A stretch of 64,000 bases of DNA from Chloroflexota bacterium (GCA_005883615.1 VBEC01000073.1:92522-156521), one strand, 5' to 3'. Numbered from the stretch's first letter, positions 23,937-34,189 are shown. Made by a program: numbers and translations. The notes: a model not told the origin generated them from the sequence alone.

Positions 23937-24698
23937 ATGTACGCAGTCATCGAGACGGGCGGAAAGCAATACCGCGTCGAGGTCGGGACCGAGCTCGAGG
24001 TTGAGCGCCTGGAGGCCGAAGCCGGACAATCCGTGACGCTCGGCCGGGTGCTCCTGGTCGCCGATGGCGATCGGGCCGCAATCGGCAGGCCGCTGGTCGC
24101 GGAGGCGCAGGTGAGCGCGGAAGTGGTGCGCCAGGGCCGCGGTGAAAAGCTGATCGTCTTCAAGTACCGGCCCAAGGCACGCCGGCGTGTCAAGAAGGGC
24201 CATCGCCAGGAGCTCACGCTGCTGCGCATCAGCGACATCGTGTTGGACGGCAGGAGTGCTGCTGAGGATGCTCGCAAGGCGGAGGAGGCGGCCAAGACCG
24301 AGCGCCAGAGGCTCGAGGAGGCGGCGGCTCGCCAGGCAGCGGAGGACGCGGCCGTCGCCGCGAAGCTTGCGGCCCGCACAGCGCCAAAGGCTGAAGGAAA
24401 GGCCGATGGAAAGGCCGAAGCGTCGCCGCGGTCGAAGGCGGCCACGGCCGAACAGAAGGCTGCGACGGGCACGCGGGCCAGGCGCGGTGCGGCCAAGGCC
24501 GATGACGCGGGATCAACGAAGACTGGGTCGCCCAGGCCGCGCTCCGCGAAGGCCGGGACCGCCAAGGCATCGGCGGGCGACGCGAAGGCTTCTGCGCCAA
24601 AGACGGCCCCCGCGAAAGGCAGGACGACCGACTCGAAGGGCGACGACACCGCCGGAGGCGCCAGCCCGAAGCGCCAACGAACCAAGAAGGACCAATAG
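23937..24698 (+). CDS. rplU: Ribosomal protein L21 with long Lys/Ala-rich tail
   Basis: Residues 1-105 are a normal L21 (MYAVIETGGKQYRVEVG, IVFKYRPKARRRVKKGHRQ), a 23S-binding protein of the large subunit. About 148 more residues follow, first a charged helix rich in Glu/Ala/Arg and then Lys/Ala/Thr/Ser repeats resembling histone-H1-like tails (KAEGKADGKAEA, KASAGDAKASAPKTAPAKG). The frame stays open to a stop 3 bases before rpmA, so the tail is translated unless processed. ATG 23937 has GAGG six bases upstream. Confidence 0.95.
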   Translation: MYAVIETGGKQYRVEVGTELEVERLEAEAGQSVTLGRVLLVADGDRAAIGRPLVAEAQVSAEVVRQGRGEKLIVFKYRPKARRRVKKGHRQELTLLRISDIVLDGRSAAEDARKAEEAAKTERQRLEEAAARQAAEDAAVAAKLAARTAPKAEGKADGKAEASPRSKAATAEQKAATGTRARRGAAKADDAGSTKTGSPRPRSAKAGTAKASAGDAKASAPKTAPAKGRTTDSKGDDTAGGASPKRQRTKKDQ

Positions 24699-24701
24699 GC
24701 C

Positions 24702-25037
24702 ATGGCCCACAAGAAAGCAGGATCAAGCTCGAAGAACGGCCGCGACAGCGTCGGCCAGCGGTTGGGCGTGAAGGCCGGCGATGGCCAGCTCGTCTCAGCA
24801 GGCTCGATCATCGTGCGCCAGCGTGGCATGACGTTCCTGGCCGGCACGAACACCGGGCTCGGCAGGGACTACACCGTATTCGCCACGGCCGATGGCCGGG
24901 TCAGGTTCGAACACGCAAGGAAAGACAAGAAACGAATCCGCGTCGAGGCGCAGGCCGCACAAGCGGTGGCCAAGAGCGAAGAGGCGAAGCCCCGCAAGGC
25001 CGGTCGGAAGGCCGCCCCGGCAGAGGCGAGCGCCTAG
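24702..25037 (+). CDS. rpmA: Ribosomal protein L27
   Basis: The 111-aa protein begins [16 protein letters not shown], the L27 N-terminus that reaches the peptidyl-transferase centre, and continues with [16 protein letters not shown] and [10 protein letters not shown]. No Firmicutes-type N-terminal propeptide is present. About 25 extra Ala/Lys residues extend the C-terminus, as in the neighbouring L21. It starts 3 bp after rplU. Confidence 0.97.
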   Translation: MAHKKAGSSSKNGRDSVGQRLGVKAGDGQLVSAGSIIVRQRGMTFLAGTNTGLGRDYTVFATADGRVRFEHARKDKKRIRVEAQAAQAVAKSEEAKPRKAGRKAAPAEASA

Positions 25038-25102
25038 GAAACCGATACGGGCGACCACCGGCGGGGCATGGACCCGGCACGGAAGGCGTCCAGGAGAAAC
25101 AC

Positions 25103-25315
25103 GTGAAACCCGAAATCCATCCCAAGTACTACCAGGCCGAGGTGCATTGCGCCTCGTGCGGCACCACCTTCACCGTCGGGTCGACCCGTCCGGAGTTGCG
25201 CGTCGACGTCTGCAGCAATTGCCACCCGTTCTTCACCGGCAAGCAGACGATCATCGACACCGCCGGGCAGGTGGAGCGCTTCCAGAAGCGCCTGGAGCGT
25301 TCCGTTCGAAGCTAG
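25103..25315 (+). CDS. rpmE: Ribosomal protein L31 (zinc-binding type)
   Basis: The 70-aa protein has MKPEIHPKYYQAEVHCASCG and VCSNCHPFFTGKQ, giving the two CXXC pairs of the zinc-containing L31. The GTG start at 25103 has AGGAG seven bases upstream. The rpmE-DUF1385-prfA order that follows is widespread in Gram-positive-type bacteria. Confidence 0.97.
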   Translation: MKPEIHPKYYQAEVHCASCGTTFTVGSTRPELRVDVCSNCHPFFTGKQTIIDTAGQVERFQKRLERSVRS

Positions 25316-25400
25316 CGGTCGGGCTGTGGGCCGGGACGCGCTCGACGAGGTTCGACGAGGGCCTCGGCGGCTTCACCGGCCCGAGGTCTAGACTTTGGCG

Positions 25401-26447
25401 ATGCCGAAATACACGTACGGCGGCCAGGCATTGATCGAGGGCGTGCTGATGCGCGGCCGCGATGCCATTGCGGTCGCTCTCCGCCATCCCGATGGCTCAA
25501 TCGTCTGGGCGACCGAACGACTCGACTCCGGGTTTCACGGCTCGCGGACGTCGCGCCTTCCATTCGTGCGGGGCCTCGTGGTGCTCTACGAGACTCTGAT
25601 CGTGGGCACCCGCTGGCTCGTCCGATCGGCCAGCGTTGCGGCATCGGGGGAGGGGATCGAGATCGGCCGGGGTGCCATCGCCCTCATGCTCGGCATCACC
25701 CTGACCATCGGCATCGGCGTGTTCTTCTTGGTGCCGCTGCTCTTCGCGAGCGCCACGGTCGGCAACGTCCAGAACGGGCTCGTCCAGCATCTCGTCGAGG
25801 GGCTTATCCGGGTCGGCCTGTTCATGGGCTATCTCGTGCTGATTTCCTTCGCGCCTGACATCCGACGCGTCTTCCAGTACCACGGCGCCGAGCACATGAC
25901 GATCCATGCACTGGAGGCGGGCGACCCGCTGACCACGGATGAGGTTCGCAAGTACCCGACCGCGCACCAGCGCTGCGGCACGGAATTCCTGGTCGTGGTG
26001 ATCGCACTGTCGATCGTCGCCTTTGCCCTTGTCGGCAAGCAAAGCGCCATCGTGATGGTCGGCAGCCGCATCGTGCTGATCCCGGTCATCGCGTCCGTTG
26101 GCTACGAGATCCTGCGCGCAGGGGCTCGATACCGTCGCAATCGCCTGGTACATGCCATTCTTCTGCCGGGACTGTGGGTCCAGATGATCACGACGAAGCG
26201 ACCGACCGATGACATGATCCGCGTGGCCATCGTGTCGATGGAGGAAGCGCTCGTTGCCGATGGGGAGGCCGTCCCTGCGGGCAGTGAGCCCATCAGGCGC
26301 GAGCCGATGGTTCTGGGCACCCCCGCGGCCGCTGCGCCGCAGGTTGCGACAGCGGCGATACCCGGCGCGACGATGGCCGACGAGGTCCAGGCGGGCCCGA
26401 CGGTCGGCGGCTCCGAGGACACCATCGAGGCACCCCCGCTGTCATGA
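25401..26447 (+). CDS. DUF1385 membrane protein
   Basis: The 348-aa protein has MPKYTYGGQALIEGVLMRG, about four central helices, and the motif FQYHGAEHMTIHALEAG followed by HQRCGTEFLVVV, all typical of DUF1385. Its role is unknown, but it almost always precedes prfA and a metal-binding function is suggested by the conserved His/Glu/Cys. The C-terminal 60 residues are low-complexity. The ATG at 25401 is 6 bases after TAGACT with no Shine-Dalgarno; a TTG two codons earlier is possible. Its stop overlaps prfA as ATGA. Confidence 0.88.
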   Translation: MPKYTYGGQALIEGVLMRGRDAIAVALRHPDGSIVWATERLDSGFHGSRTSRLPFVRGLVVLYETLIVGTRWLVRSASVAASGEGIEIGRGAIALMLGITLTIGIGVFFLVPLLFASATVGNVQNGLVQHLVEGLIRVGLFMGYLVLISFAPDIRRVFQYHGAEHMTIHALEAGDPLTTDEVRKYPTAHQRCGTEFLVVVIALSIVAFALVGKQSAIVMVGSRIVLIPVIASVGYEILRAGARYRRNRLVHAILLPGLWVQMITTKRPTDDMIRVAIVSMEEALVADGEAVPAGSEPIRREPMVLGTPAAAAPQVATAAIPGATMADEVQAGPTVGGSEDTIEAPPLS

Positions 26448-27559
26448 CCGATCTCGACGCCAAGCTCGTCGAGGTCAGCCGCCAGTACGACAGCCTTCAA
26501 TCCGAGCTGGCCGATCCGGCGAACTCGTCCGAGCCGAACGCCATCCGTCGCCTGGGCAAGGAAATGGCGCGCCTCGAGCCCGTCGTGGACACCTTCCGCC
26601 AGCTCCAGACGACTCGTCGGGAGCTCGCCGGAGCGCGCGAGATGCGTGACAAGGAGGCCGACGAGGAGCTGCGTTCGATGGCCCGCGACGAGGTGACCCG
26701 CCTCGAGGCTGACGAGGCTCGCCAGGTGGACAACCTGCGAGTCCTGCTCCTGCCGCACGATCCCAACGACGAGCGCAACGTGATCATGGAGGTGCGTGCC
26801 GGCGCGGGCGGGGAGGAGGCAGCTCTGTTTGCAGCCGAACTGCTCAGGATGTACCTGCGCTACGCGGAGCGGCACCGCTTCCGGTCGGAAGTGCTGAGCC
26901 TCAACGAAACCGGCATCGGCGGCGTCAAGGAGGCCATCGTCGAGATCGGCGGCGACGGAGCATACAGCCGCTTGAAGTTCGAGGGTGGCGTGCACCGCGT
27001 CCAGCGCGTACCCGAGACCGAGTCATCGGGGCGGATCCACACGTCCACTGCCACGGTCGTCGTGATGCCGGAAGCAGAGGAGCTGGAAGTCCAGATCGAC
27101 GAAGATCGCGATCTGCGGATCGACGTCAAGCGCTCCTCCGGGCCGGGCGGACAATCCGTGAACACCACCGATTCGGCTGTCCGGATCACCCACCTGCCGA
27201 CCGGCCTCGTGGTCGAGATCCAGGACGAGAAGAGCCAGCACAAGAACAAGGCCAAGGCGCTGGCGGTCCTCCGCTCGCGGCTGTACGACCTCCAGCTGGC
27301 GGAGCAACGCGACGCCGATTCCGCTGTGCGGCGGAGCATGATCGGAGCCGGCGACCGATCGGGCAAGGTGCGGACCTACAACTTCCCGCAGGATCGGCTG
27401 ACTGATCACCGGATCAAGCTCGACCTGCACGACCTGTCCAAGGTGATGGACGGCGATCTGGACAGGCTGATGGACGCCCTGGTCACGACCGATCAAGCCG
27501 AGCGCCTCCGCGCGGTCCTGGGGAGCGACAATGGGACGAGTGATGGCACGGCATCCTGA
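26444..27559 (+). CDS. prfA: Peptide chain release factor 1
   Basis: RF1 terminates at UAA and UAG. The 371-aa protein has the anticodon-like PXT motif as PET in [17 protein letters not shown] and GGQ in [11 protein letters not shown]. prmC, the methyltransferase that modifies the GGQ glutamine, lies two genes downstream. The final 12 residues overlap the start of the next gene. Confidence 0.97.
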   Translation: MTDLDAKLVEVSRQYDSLQSELADPANSSEPNAIRRLGKEMARLEPVVDTFRQLQTTRRELAGAREMRDKEADEELRSMARDEVTRLEADEARQVDNLRVLLLPHDPNDERNVIMEVRAGAGGEEAALFAAELLRMYLRYAERHRFRSEVLSLNETGIGGVKEAIVEIGGDGAYSRLKFEGGVHRVQRVPETESSGRIHTSTATVVVMPEAEELEVQIDEDRDLRIDVKRSSGPGGQSVNTTDSAVRITHLPTGLVVEIQDEKSQHKNKAKALAVLRSRLYDLQLAEQRDADSAVRRSMIGAGDRSGKVRTYNFPQDRLTDHRIKLDLHDLSKVMDGDLDRLMDALVTTDQAERLRAVLGSDNGTSDGTAS

Positions 27560-30002
27560 TCGCCAGGCGCTCGCGGGGCCAGCCTCGATCGCGCGCGACG
27601 AGCTCAGCGAGATCACCCCGGCGGCGGGCGGCACCCCGGCCGTGCCTCCGGCTGCCGCCAGGCGATCGCCGAGACGGTCCGTCGGGGAGGTCCGATTCGT
27701 CGACCCTCGGCCAGTCGAGATCGTCAAGGCCACCGACCTCGGTTACGTGCAGGTCCTCAAGCATGGCAACCTGTACCTGCTGACCGATCCGTTCGGCGAC
27801 ATCCATCCCGACTCGCGCGGTCTCGGCCTGTACTTCGAGGACACCCGCATCCTGAGCTCCTCGATCGTGCGCGTCGACGGGACTCGTCCCACGCTTTTGC
27901 AGGCGGACGCCGGCCAGAACTACCAGGGCACGATCCAACTTACCAACCCGGACCTGCTGCGCAACCCGGACGACAAGATATCCCCCAGCGTGTCCCTCGC
28001 TCGCCAGTCATTCGGCATCACGCGTGAGCGAGTCCTGTCGGGCGGACTCGAGGAGCGGCTCTCGATCGCGAACTTCACGGAGCATCCCGAGACGGTGAAG
28101 ATCGAGCTCGACCTCGATTTCGACGCAGCCGACATCTTCGAGGTCCGTGGCTATCCAAGGGAAGGGCGAGGCACCCTGCTGCCGATCGCCCTCATGGACG
28201 ATCGCGTGACGTTCAGCTACGTCGGACTGGACGGGAGCCTGTGCCGCACGTTCGTGGCATTCTCCGAGCCCGCCGAGATCGGGCCGACCGAGAGGGCCCA
28301 CAGGGATGGCAAGCGACCATCGGACGATGGCAACTCGGGCCCGGTCATGATCGTTCCGGGGCATCCGCCGGGAGTCGTTCGGGCGACCTGGCGCTGGGAT
28401 CTCGGGCCGGGCGAGCGGCGCGACGTGTCGTGGATCGTGTGGCCGAACCAATCACCGGGGGTGCGACGCCCGAAGGCCGATGCCCGGCTGATGGCCGAGC
28501 AGTCTGCGGATCCATCCGAGCTCTTCCCGCCGCCGCCGCGGATCGCGGATGACGAGAGCGCGGGTGCCTACCGAGCCTGGACGAGCGGCACGGCGAGCGT
28601 CGAGACCGACAATGAGCTGCTCGATCTCACGGTCCGCCGCAGCCTTGCGGACCTGCGCCTCTTGATGAACGACGGTCCGAGCCATGGCGAGCGATACGTG
28701 GCTGCCGGCGTGCCGTGGTTCGCGACGCTGTTCGGCCGCGACGCGATCCTCACGGCCTACCAGGTTGCCGCCTTCCGGCCCCAGCTGGCGATCGAGACGC
28801 TCCAGGTCCTGGCCGCTCGCCAGGCAACCGAGATCGACGAGTGGCGTGACGCGGAGCCGGGCAAGATCATGCACGAGCTTCGCACCGGCGAAATGGCCCG
28901 GGCCGGCGAGCTGCCCCACACGCCCTACTACGGCTCGATCGATGGAACGCCGCTGTGGCTGATCTTGTTGGGCGAGACGTTCGACTGGACCGGTGACCGG
29001 GAGCTGCTCGATTCGCTGTGGCCACATGCGCTGGCCGCACTGGAGTGGATCGACCGGTATGGCGACCGGGACGGCGACCTCTTCGTCGAGTACGAGCGGC
29101 GGTCCCCACGAGGCCTGCTCAACCAGGGCTGGAAGGATTCACGCGACGGCATCCGGGACCGCTACGGCAAGCAGGCAGAGACGCCGGTTGCCCTGGCGGA
29201 GGTGCAGGGCTACGTCTACGAGGCGAAGCTGCGGATGGCGGGTCTGGCAAGGCTGCGTGGCGAAATTCCGCTGGCCGATCACCTCGAGGCGGAGGCGGGT
29301 GCCCTGCGCGAGCGCTTCGAAAGCGCCTTCTGGATCGACGACCAGGCCTACTACGCGATGGCCCTGGACGGCGAAAAACGGCCCGTCGACGCCATTGCCT
29401 CGAATGCCGGCCAGTGCCTGTGGACGGGGATTGTCAGCCCCGAGCGGGCGCGCCTCGTAGCGGAGCGACTGATGGCGCCGGGTCTCTTCTCCGGTTGGGG
29501 GATCCGCACGTATGCCGCTGGCCAGCCCGGTTACAACCCGATCGGCTATCACACCGGCACCGTGTGGCCGCACGACACCTCACTGATCGTCGCGGGCCTC
29601 AAGCGCTACGGCTTCTACGAAGAGTCGAACCTGCTCGTCGGGCGAATGCTCGAAGCTGCCCAGCACTTCCCGGACTTCCGCCTGCCGGAGTTGTTCTGCG
29701 GCTTCGACCGCGGCGGTGCGGCAGTTCCCGTTCCCTATCCGGTGGCCTGCACCCCGCAGGCCTGGGCCGCGGGCTCCGTGTTCCTGTTCCTGCGCGCGAT
29801 GCTGGGCCTGCGGCCCCATGCGGAGCGCCGCGAGCTCGAGCTCGCGCGGCCAGAGCTTCCGGACTGGCTGGGCAAGGTGACCGTCTCCAACCTGCGGGTC
29901 GGCGACGCCACGGTCGACCTGCTGTTCCATCGCTGGCGCGGAACGACCAGCGCCGAGGTGCTGCGTAAGACGGGCGACATCGCGGTCACGATCCGGCTCT
30001 GA
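27531..30002 (+). CDS. Amylo-alpha-1,6-glucosidase (glycogen debranching-type)
   Basis: The 823-aa protein has an N-terminal beta-sandwich of the GDE_N_bis type (LTDPFGDIHPDSRGLGLYFEDTR and further) and a C-terminal (alpha/alpha)6 glycosidase. The latter has GVPWFATLFGRDAILTAYQ, GLLNQGWKDSRDG, and NPIGYHTGTVWPHDTSLI. Relatives debranch glycogen or act on trehalose- and mannosyl-type glycans, so the substrate is uncertain. It interrupts the usual prfA-prmC pair. ATG 27531 has GGGGAG just upstream and overlaps prfA by 29 bp. There is no signal peptide, so it is cytoplasmic. Confidence 0.85.
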   Translation: MGRVMARHPDRQALAGPASIARDELSEITPAAGGTPAVPPAAARRSPRRSVGEVRFVDPRPVEIVKATDLGYVQVLKHGNLYLLTDPFGDIHPDSRGLGLYFEDTRILSSSIVRVDGTRPTLLQADAGQNYQGTIQLTNPDLLRNPDDKISPSVSLARQSFGITRERVLSGGLEERLSIANFTEHPETVKIELDLDFDAADIFEVRGYPREGRGTLLPIALMDDRVTFSYVGLDGSLCRTFVAFSEPAEIGPTERAHRDGKRPSDDGNSGPVMIVPGHPPGVVRATWRWDLGPGERRDVSWIVWPNQSPGVRRPKADARLMAEQSADPSELFPPPPRIADDESAGAYRAWTSGTASVETDNELLDLTVRRSLADLRLLMNDGPSHGERYVAAGVPWFATLFGRDAILTAYQVAAFRPQLAIETLQVLAARQATEIDEWRDAEPGKIMHELRTGEMARAGELPHTPYYGSIDGTPLWLILLGETFDWTGDRELLDSLWPHALAALEWIDRYGDRDGDLFVEYERRSPRGLLNQGWKDSRDGIRDRYGKQAETPVALAEVQGYVYEAKLRMAGLARLRGEIPLADHLEAEAGALRERFESAFWIDDQAYYAMALDGEKRPVDAIASNAGQCLWTGIVSPERARLVAERLMAPGLFSGWGIRTYAAGQPGYNPIGYHTGTVWPHDTSLIVAGLKRYGFYEESNLLVGRMLEAAQHFPDFRLPELFCGFDRGGAAVPVPYPVACTPQAWAAGSVFLFLRAMLGLRPHAERRELELARPELPDWLGKVTVSNLRVGDATVDLLFHRWRGTTSAEVLRKTGDIAVTIRL

Positions 30003-30009
30003 CTCGGAC

Positions 30010-30921
30010 GTGGCGACCGTCGAGGAGCTCCTCAGGGCCGGGGTCGAACTGCTGCGTGCGGCCGGCTCCGAGACACCTCGCCTGGACGCCGAGCTCCTGC
30101 TGGCACGGGCGGTTGGCGTCGATCGCACTGTCGTGCTGGCCCATCCCGAAGCGCCGGTGACGGCCGGGTCGGAGGCGTCTTTCGCGGCTGAGCTGGAGCG
30201 GCGCGCCGATGGCGAGCCCGTTGCCTACATTCGAGGCTTCAAGGAATTCTTCGGGCTGGCCCTCGCGTCGGATCCGAGGGCCCTCATCCCGCGACCGGAG
30301 ACCGAGCGGTTGGTCGAACTCGCCGAACGTGAGGTCGTCGCGCGATTGAGCGCGGCAGCTCGCCCGGTCGGAACCGCGCCTCTGCGGATCGCCGACGTGG
30401 GCAGCGGGAGCGGAACCGTCGCCATCGCGCTGGCGGTTCTCCTGCGGCGTCGCAAGATGCTGTCCGAGGTCGAGATCCTGGGCACCGACATCTCCCGCGA
30501 GGCCCTCAATCTCGCCCAGGAGAACGCAGTTGGCCATGGCGTCGCCGACCGTGTCCGGTTCATGGAGGCCGACCTGCTTCCGCCGGTGATCGCAACCCCC
30601 TTCGCGATCGTCCTCGCGAACCTGCCCTACGTCCGCACCGACGCGTTGCCCCGACTCCCGATCGCCGCCTCGTTCGAGCCGGCGATCGCGCTCGACGGTG
30701 GGCCGCAGGGCCTGTCGCTCATCCACGGCCTGATGGGCCGACTCCCCGACGCGCTGGAGGAAGGTGGTGTCGCGCTGCTCGAGATCGGCGCGGATCAGGC
30801 GGACGCGATCGAGGCTCTCGCCCATGAAACGCTGCCCGGCTGGCGCACCGAGGTCGCCCTCGACCTCGCGGGGCAGCCCCGGGTCGCTCGACTGGAGCCG
30901 CCGCGGCGGGCAGGATCTTGA
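30010..30921 (+). CDS. prmC: Release factor glutamine methyltransferase PrmC
   Basis: The 303-aa protein methylates the GGQ glutamine of RF1 and RF2. It shows the N-terminal helical domain, ALIPRPETERLVE, the SAM-binding GSGSGTVAIAL, GTDISREALNLAQ, and the catalytic NPPY-type motif as NLPYV. Start is GTG 30010, 7 bp after the preceding stop. Its end overlaps tsaC as TTGA. Confidence 0.93.
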   Translation: MATVEELLRAGVELLRAAGSETPRLDAELLLARAVGVDRTVVLAHPEAPVTAGSEASFAAELERRADGEPVAYIRGFKEFFGLALASDPRALIPRPETERLVELAEREVVARLSAAARPVGTAPLRIADVGSGSGTVAIALAVLLRRRKMLSEVEILGTDISREALNLAQENAVGHGVADRVRFMEADLLPPVIATPFAIVLANLPYVRTDALPRLPIAASFEPAIALDGGPQGLSLIHGLMGRLPDALEEGGVALLEIGADQADAIEALAHETLPGWRTEVALDLAGQPRVARLEPPRRAGS

Positions 30922-31595
30922 CCGCACGGCTGGTCGCCGATGGGCTGGCCGGCCAGCGCGAGGCCATCGCGGTCCTCCAGGCGGGAGGGATCATCGGGCT
31001 GCCGACCGACACGGTCTACGGCATCGCGGTGGCACTCACGACGCCGGGTGGAATCGAGCGCCTCTTCGCGGTCAAGGAACGACCGCCGGACAAGGCAATC
31101 GTGGTCCTCGCCGATTCGCTCGAGCAGGTCGAGGTCTTGGTCGAGGTGCCGGATCTTGGCCGCCGCCTGGCGTACCGCTATTGGCCCGGTGCACTCACCC
31201 TCGTGCTCCCCGTCCGACCGGACGCGCGGCTCCCGCTCGCGCTGACGGCCGGAACGCGGACTCTGGGCGTCCGAGTGCCTGGCCACCCAACGCCGCGTTC
31301 CCTGGCACGGGCGGTCGGCCCGTTGCCCACGTCGTCCGCGAATCGTTCCGGCAACGCGGACTGCCGGGACGCGGGTTCGGTCGCAGCGGCCCTCGGGCAG
31401 CACCTCGATCTGATCCTGGATGGCGGAGCTTCCCCGGGCGGGGTCCCGTCGACCGTGGTCGATTGCACCGGCCCCGAGCCGCGGGTGCTGCGCGAGGGGG
31501 CAATCCCGGGGAGCGAGATAGCTCGTGCGGCCGGGATGGCTGAGGGCTCGTCGGCCGGAGGGGCCGGAGGGGCCGAAGAGGCTGAGCTGCGATAG
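30918..31595 (+). CDS. tsaC: L-threonylcarbamoyladenylate synthase (YrdC/Sua5 family)
   Basis: The 225-aa protein makes threonylcarbamoyl-AMP for the t6A37 modification of ANN-decoding tRNAs. It has the YrdC pattern IIGLPTDTVYGIAV, KERPPDKAI and a late PLPTSSANRSGN. It lacks the extra Sua5 C-terminal domain. The start is TTG 30918, overlapping the prmC stop, with AGG a few bases upstream. The last 20 residues are Gly/Ala/Glu-rich. Confidence 0.92.
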   Translation: MTARLVADGLAGQREAIAVLQAGGIIGLPTDTVYGIAVALTTPGGIERLFAVKERPPDKAIVVLADSLEQVEVLVEVPDLGRRLAYRYWPGALTLVLPVRPDARLPLALTAGTRTLGVRVPGHPTPRSLARAVGPLPTSSANRSGNADCRDAGSVAAALGQHLDLILDGGASPGGVPSTVVDCTGPEPRVLREGAIPGSEIARAAGMAEGSSAGGAGGAEEAELR

Positions 31596-31667
31596 CCGGA
31601 CCTCGGTTGTGGGACGATACCGGCCGACACGCAGGATGACGGAGGAGGGCCGTTGAAAGGAGCCAAT

Positions 31668-32996
31668 GTGACGATCGCGCGCGCCTCAGGATTGGGCTGG
31701 GCGAGCGTCGCCGATGTCGATCCGGAGCTGTGGGCGGCGATGGAGGGTGAGCGGCACCGACAGCACGACAAGATCGAGCTGATCGCCAGCGAGAACTACA
31801 CTTTCGGCGCCGTCATGGAGGCCCAGGGGTCGTGGCTCACCAACAAGTACGCGGAGGGCCTGCCCGGCAAGCGCTACTACGGCGGCTGCGAGTTCGTCGA
31901 CGTGGCCGAGCGGCTGGCGCAGGAACGCGCTCTCGCGCTTTTCCCGGGAGCGGAACACGTGAACGTCCAGGCGCACAGCGGCGCCCAGGCCAACATGGTG
32001 GCCTATTTCTCTGTGCTCCAGCCCGGTGACCGCATCCTTGGCATGAACCTCGCCCACGGCGGCCACCTCACTCATGGATCGCCCGTGAACTTCTCCGGTC
32101 GGATGTACGAGGTCCACGCCTACGGCGTTCGGCGCGAGGACGAGCGCATCGACTACGAGGCGCTGGACGCCCAGGCTCGTGAGGTTCGCCCGAAGCTGAT
32201 CGTGGCCGGGGCGTCGGCCTACCCGCGGATCATCGACTTCGAGCGGATGGCCGACATCGCACACCGCGCCGGCGCCTTGCTCTTCGTGGACATGGCCCAC
32301 ATTGCCGGGCTGATCGCCGCCGGGGTGCACCCCTCGCCGTTTCCTCATGCCGAGATCGTGACGACGACGACCCACAAGACCCTGAGAGGCCCGCGCGGGG
32401 GAATGGTCTTCAGCCGGACCGAGCTGCCACCGGCCGTCGACGCTGCCGACTTCCCGACGGTCAAGGCCAGCCTTGCCCAGGCCATCGACAAGACCAATTT
32501 TCCAGGGGTCCAGGGCGGCCCGCTCATGCACGTCATCGCCGCCAAGGCCGTTGCCCTGAAGCTCGCGGCGACTGACGACTTTCGGCGGGACATGCGGCGG
32601 ACCGTCGAGAACGCGCAGGTCCTTGCCGAGACATTGGGGGCGCAGGGCGCGAGGGTCGTTTCGGGCGGGACCGACAACCACCTCATGCTCGTCGACGTGA
32701 CGCCGTTGGGGGTGACCGGCAAGGAAGCCGAGCGTCTGCTCGATGACATCGGGGTGACGGTGAACAAGAACGCTATCCCGTTCGACCAGCACCCGCCCAA
32801 CATCGCTTCCGGCATCAGGGTTGGGACGCCGGCGACCACGACGCGCGGCTTCGGCCCGCCCGAGATGCGTGAGATCGGGCGCATCATCATTTCGGCGATC
32901 GCCTCGCGCGACGACCCGGCCGTGCAGCGCAAGCTGACGGGGCAGGTGCGCGAGATCGTCGCGCGGTTCCCCGTGCCCGGCTTGTCCGAAGCGTGA
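31668..32996 (+). CDS. glyA: Serine hydroxymethyltransferase
   Basis: GlyA is a PLP enzyme that converts serine and tetrahydrofolate to glycine and methylene-THF. It has [38 protein letters not shown], the PLP lysine in [14 protein letters not shown], and [11 protein letters not shown] chose GTG 31668 (AAAGGAG five bases upstream). TTG 31653, in frame and behind GGAGGAGG, is almost as good, so two start forms are possible (442 or 447 aa). Confidence 0.97.
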   Translation: MTIARASGLGWASVADVDPELWAAMEGERHRQHDKIELIASENYTFGAVMEAQGSWLTNKYAEGLPGKRYYGGCEFVDVAERLAQERALALFPGAEHVNVQAHSGAQANMVAYFSVLQPGDRILGMNLAHGGHLTHGSPVNFSGRMYEVHAYGVRREDERIDYEALDAQAREVRPKLIVAGASAYPRIIDFERMADIAHRAGALLFVDMAHIAGLIAAGVHPSPFPHAEIVTTTTHKTLRGPRGGMVFSRTELPPAVDAADFPTVKASLAQAIDKTNFPGVQGGPLMHVIAAKAVALKLAATDDFRRDMRRTVENAQVLAETLGAQGARVVSGGTDNHLMLVDVTPLGVTGKEAERLLDDIGVTVNKNAIPFDQHPPNIASGIRVGTPATTTRGFGPPEMREIGRIIISAIASRDDPAVQRKLTGQVREIVARFPVPGLSEA

Positions 32997-33046
32997 CGGT
33001 CGCGACCATCTGAGACGCTGGGAGGACGGGTGAGGCCGAGCGTTCC

Positions 33047-34189
33047 GTGAGGCGGCCCGTCCCGCTGCAATCCATCGACCCGCTGCTGCTGATGGCCATT
33101 GCCTTTGTCGCCGCCGCCCTGCTCGCCCTGGTCCTCACGCCGCTGGTGCGACGGATCGCGCAGCGCTATGGGATCATCGACCGGCCGAATCAACGCCGCG
33201 TCAACGTCGTGCCGGTGCCCCGAGCCGGTGGCGTCGCCGTCGCACTCGCATTCCTCGCCGTCGCGGTCGTGTTCGTGGCGATCAATGACAGGGCGCCCGT
33301 GGTCCGGCTGCCCACCTCGATCGGCCAGGGCGAGCTCATCGCCTTGCTGGCCGGAGGTGCCGCTGCGGCGGCCATCGGCGCCCTGGACGACTACTTCCAG
33401 CTGCGTGCTCGCTGGCAGCTGGTGGGCCAGATCGTGCTGGCGATGGTGGCGGTCGTCCTCGGTGTGGAGGTCGGATCGCTCAACAACCCGCTGGGCGGGG
33501 TGATCGATCTCGCCGGCGCGCTGGGCTTCGTGATTTCCGTGCTATGGATCGTGGGCATGATCAACAGCATCAACTTCATCGATGGCCTGGATGGCCTGTC
33601 GTCCGGCATCGGCCTGGTCGCCGCGATCACGCTCGGCGTGATCAGCCAGGCCGGGCTGGCCGGAGGCGCGAGTCAGCCCTTCGTCGCGATCCTGTGTTTC
33701 GCGCTTGCCGGCGCGCTGGCGGGGTTCCTGCGCTGGAACTTCCACCCGGCGTCGATCTTCACGGGTACGAGCGGCGTGATGTTCCTTGGGTACGCCCTGG
33801 CCGTGCTGTCGATCCTCGGCACGGCGAAGGTCGCCGTCGCCCTGCTCGTCCTGGGCATACCGATCATCGACACGTTCTGGATCATCGTGCGGCGGCTCCT
33901 GTCCGGCCGGTCGCCGTTCACCCCGGACCGCGGACACATCCACCACCGGCTTCTGGATCTGGGCCTGACGCACACCCAGTCGGTCCTGTTGATCTACGCC
34001 ATCTGTGTCGCTCTGGCAGTCCTGTCGTTGGGGCTGTCGGGCACTGGTCAGCTGTATGCGTTCGTGGGCATCGTCGTGATCTTCGGGCTCGTCCTGTTCG
34101 TGTTGACCCAGCGCTCGCTCGTCGCGGAAGAGCTCTCCGCGGACTCGTACGTGAACGGGAATGGGGGGGAAAAGACAGGCGACGGCTGA
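33047..34189 (+). CDS. WecA/TagO-type undecaprenyl-phosphate sugar-1-P transferase
   Basis: The 380-aa protein has about ten helices and the polyprenyl-phosphate GlcNAc-1-P transferase motifs: GALDDYFQL, NFIDGLDGLSSG with the catalytic Asp, and RGHIHHRLLDLGL. It attaches a hexosamine-phosphate to the lipid carrier, the first step of a wall polysaccharide or teichoic-type glycan; the sugar cannot be told. It is not MraY, which has a different HHH region. The GTG start at 33047 has only a weak upstream site. Confidence 0.9.
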   Translation: MRRPVPLQSIDPLLLMAIAFVAAALLALVLTPLVRRIAQRYGIIDRPNQRRVNVVPVPRAGGVAVALAFLAVAVVFVAINDRAPVVRLPTSIGQGELIALLAGGAAAAAIGALDDYFQLRARWQLVGQIVLAMVAVVLGVEVGSLNNPLGGVIDLAGALGFVISVLWIVGMINSINFIDGLDGLSSGIGLVAAITLGVISQAGLAGGASQPFVAILCFALAGALAGFLRWNFHPASIFTGTSGVMFLGYALAVLSILGTAKVAVALLVLGIPIIDTFWIIVRRLLSGRSPFTPDRGHIHHRLLDLGLTHTQSVLLIYAICVALAVLSLGLSGTGQLYAFVGIVVIFGLVLFVLTQRSLVAEELSADSYVNGNGGEKTGDG

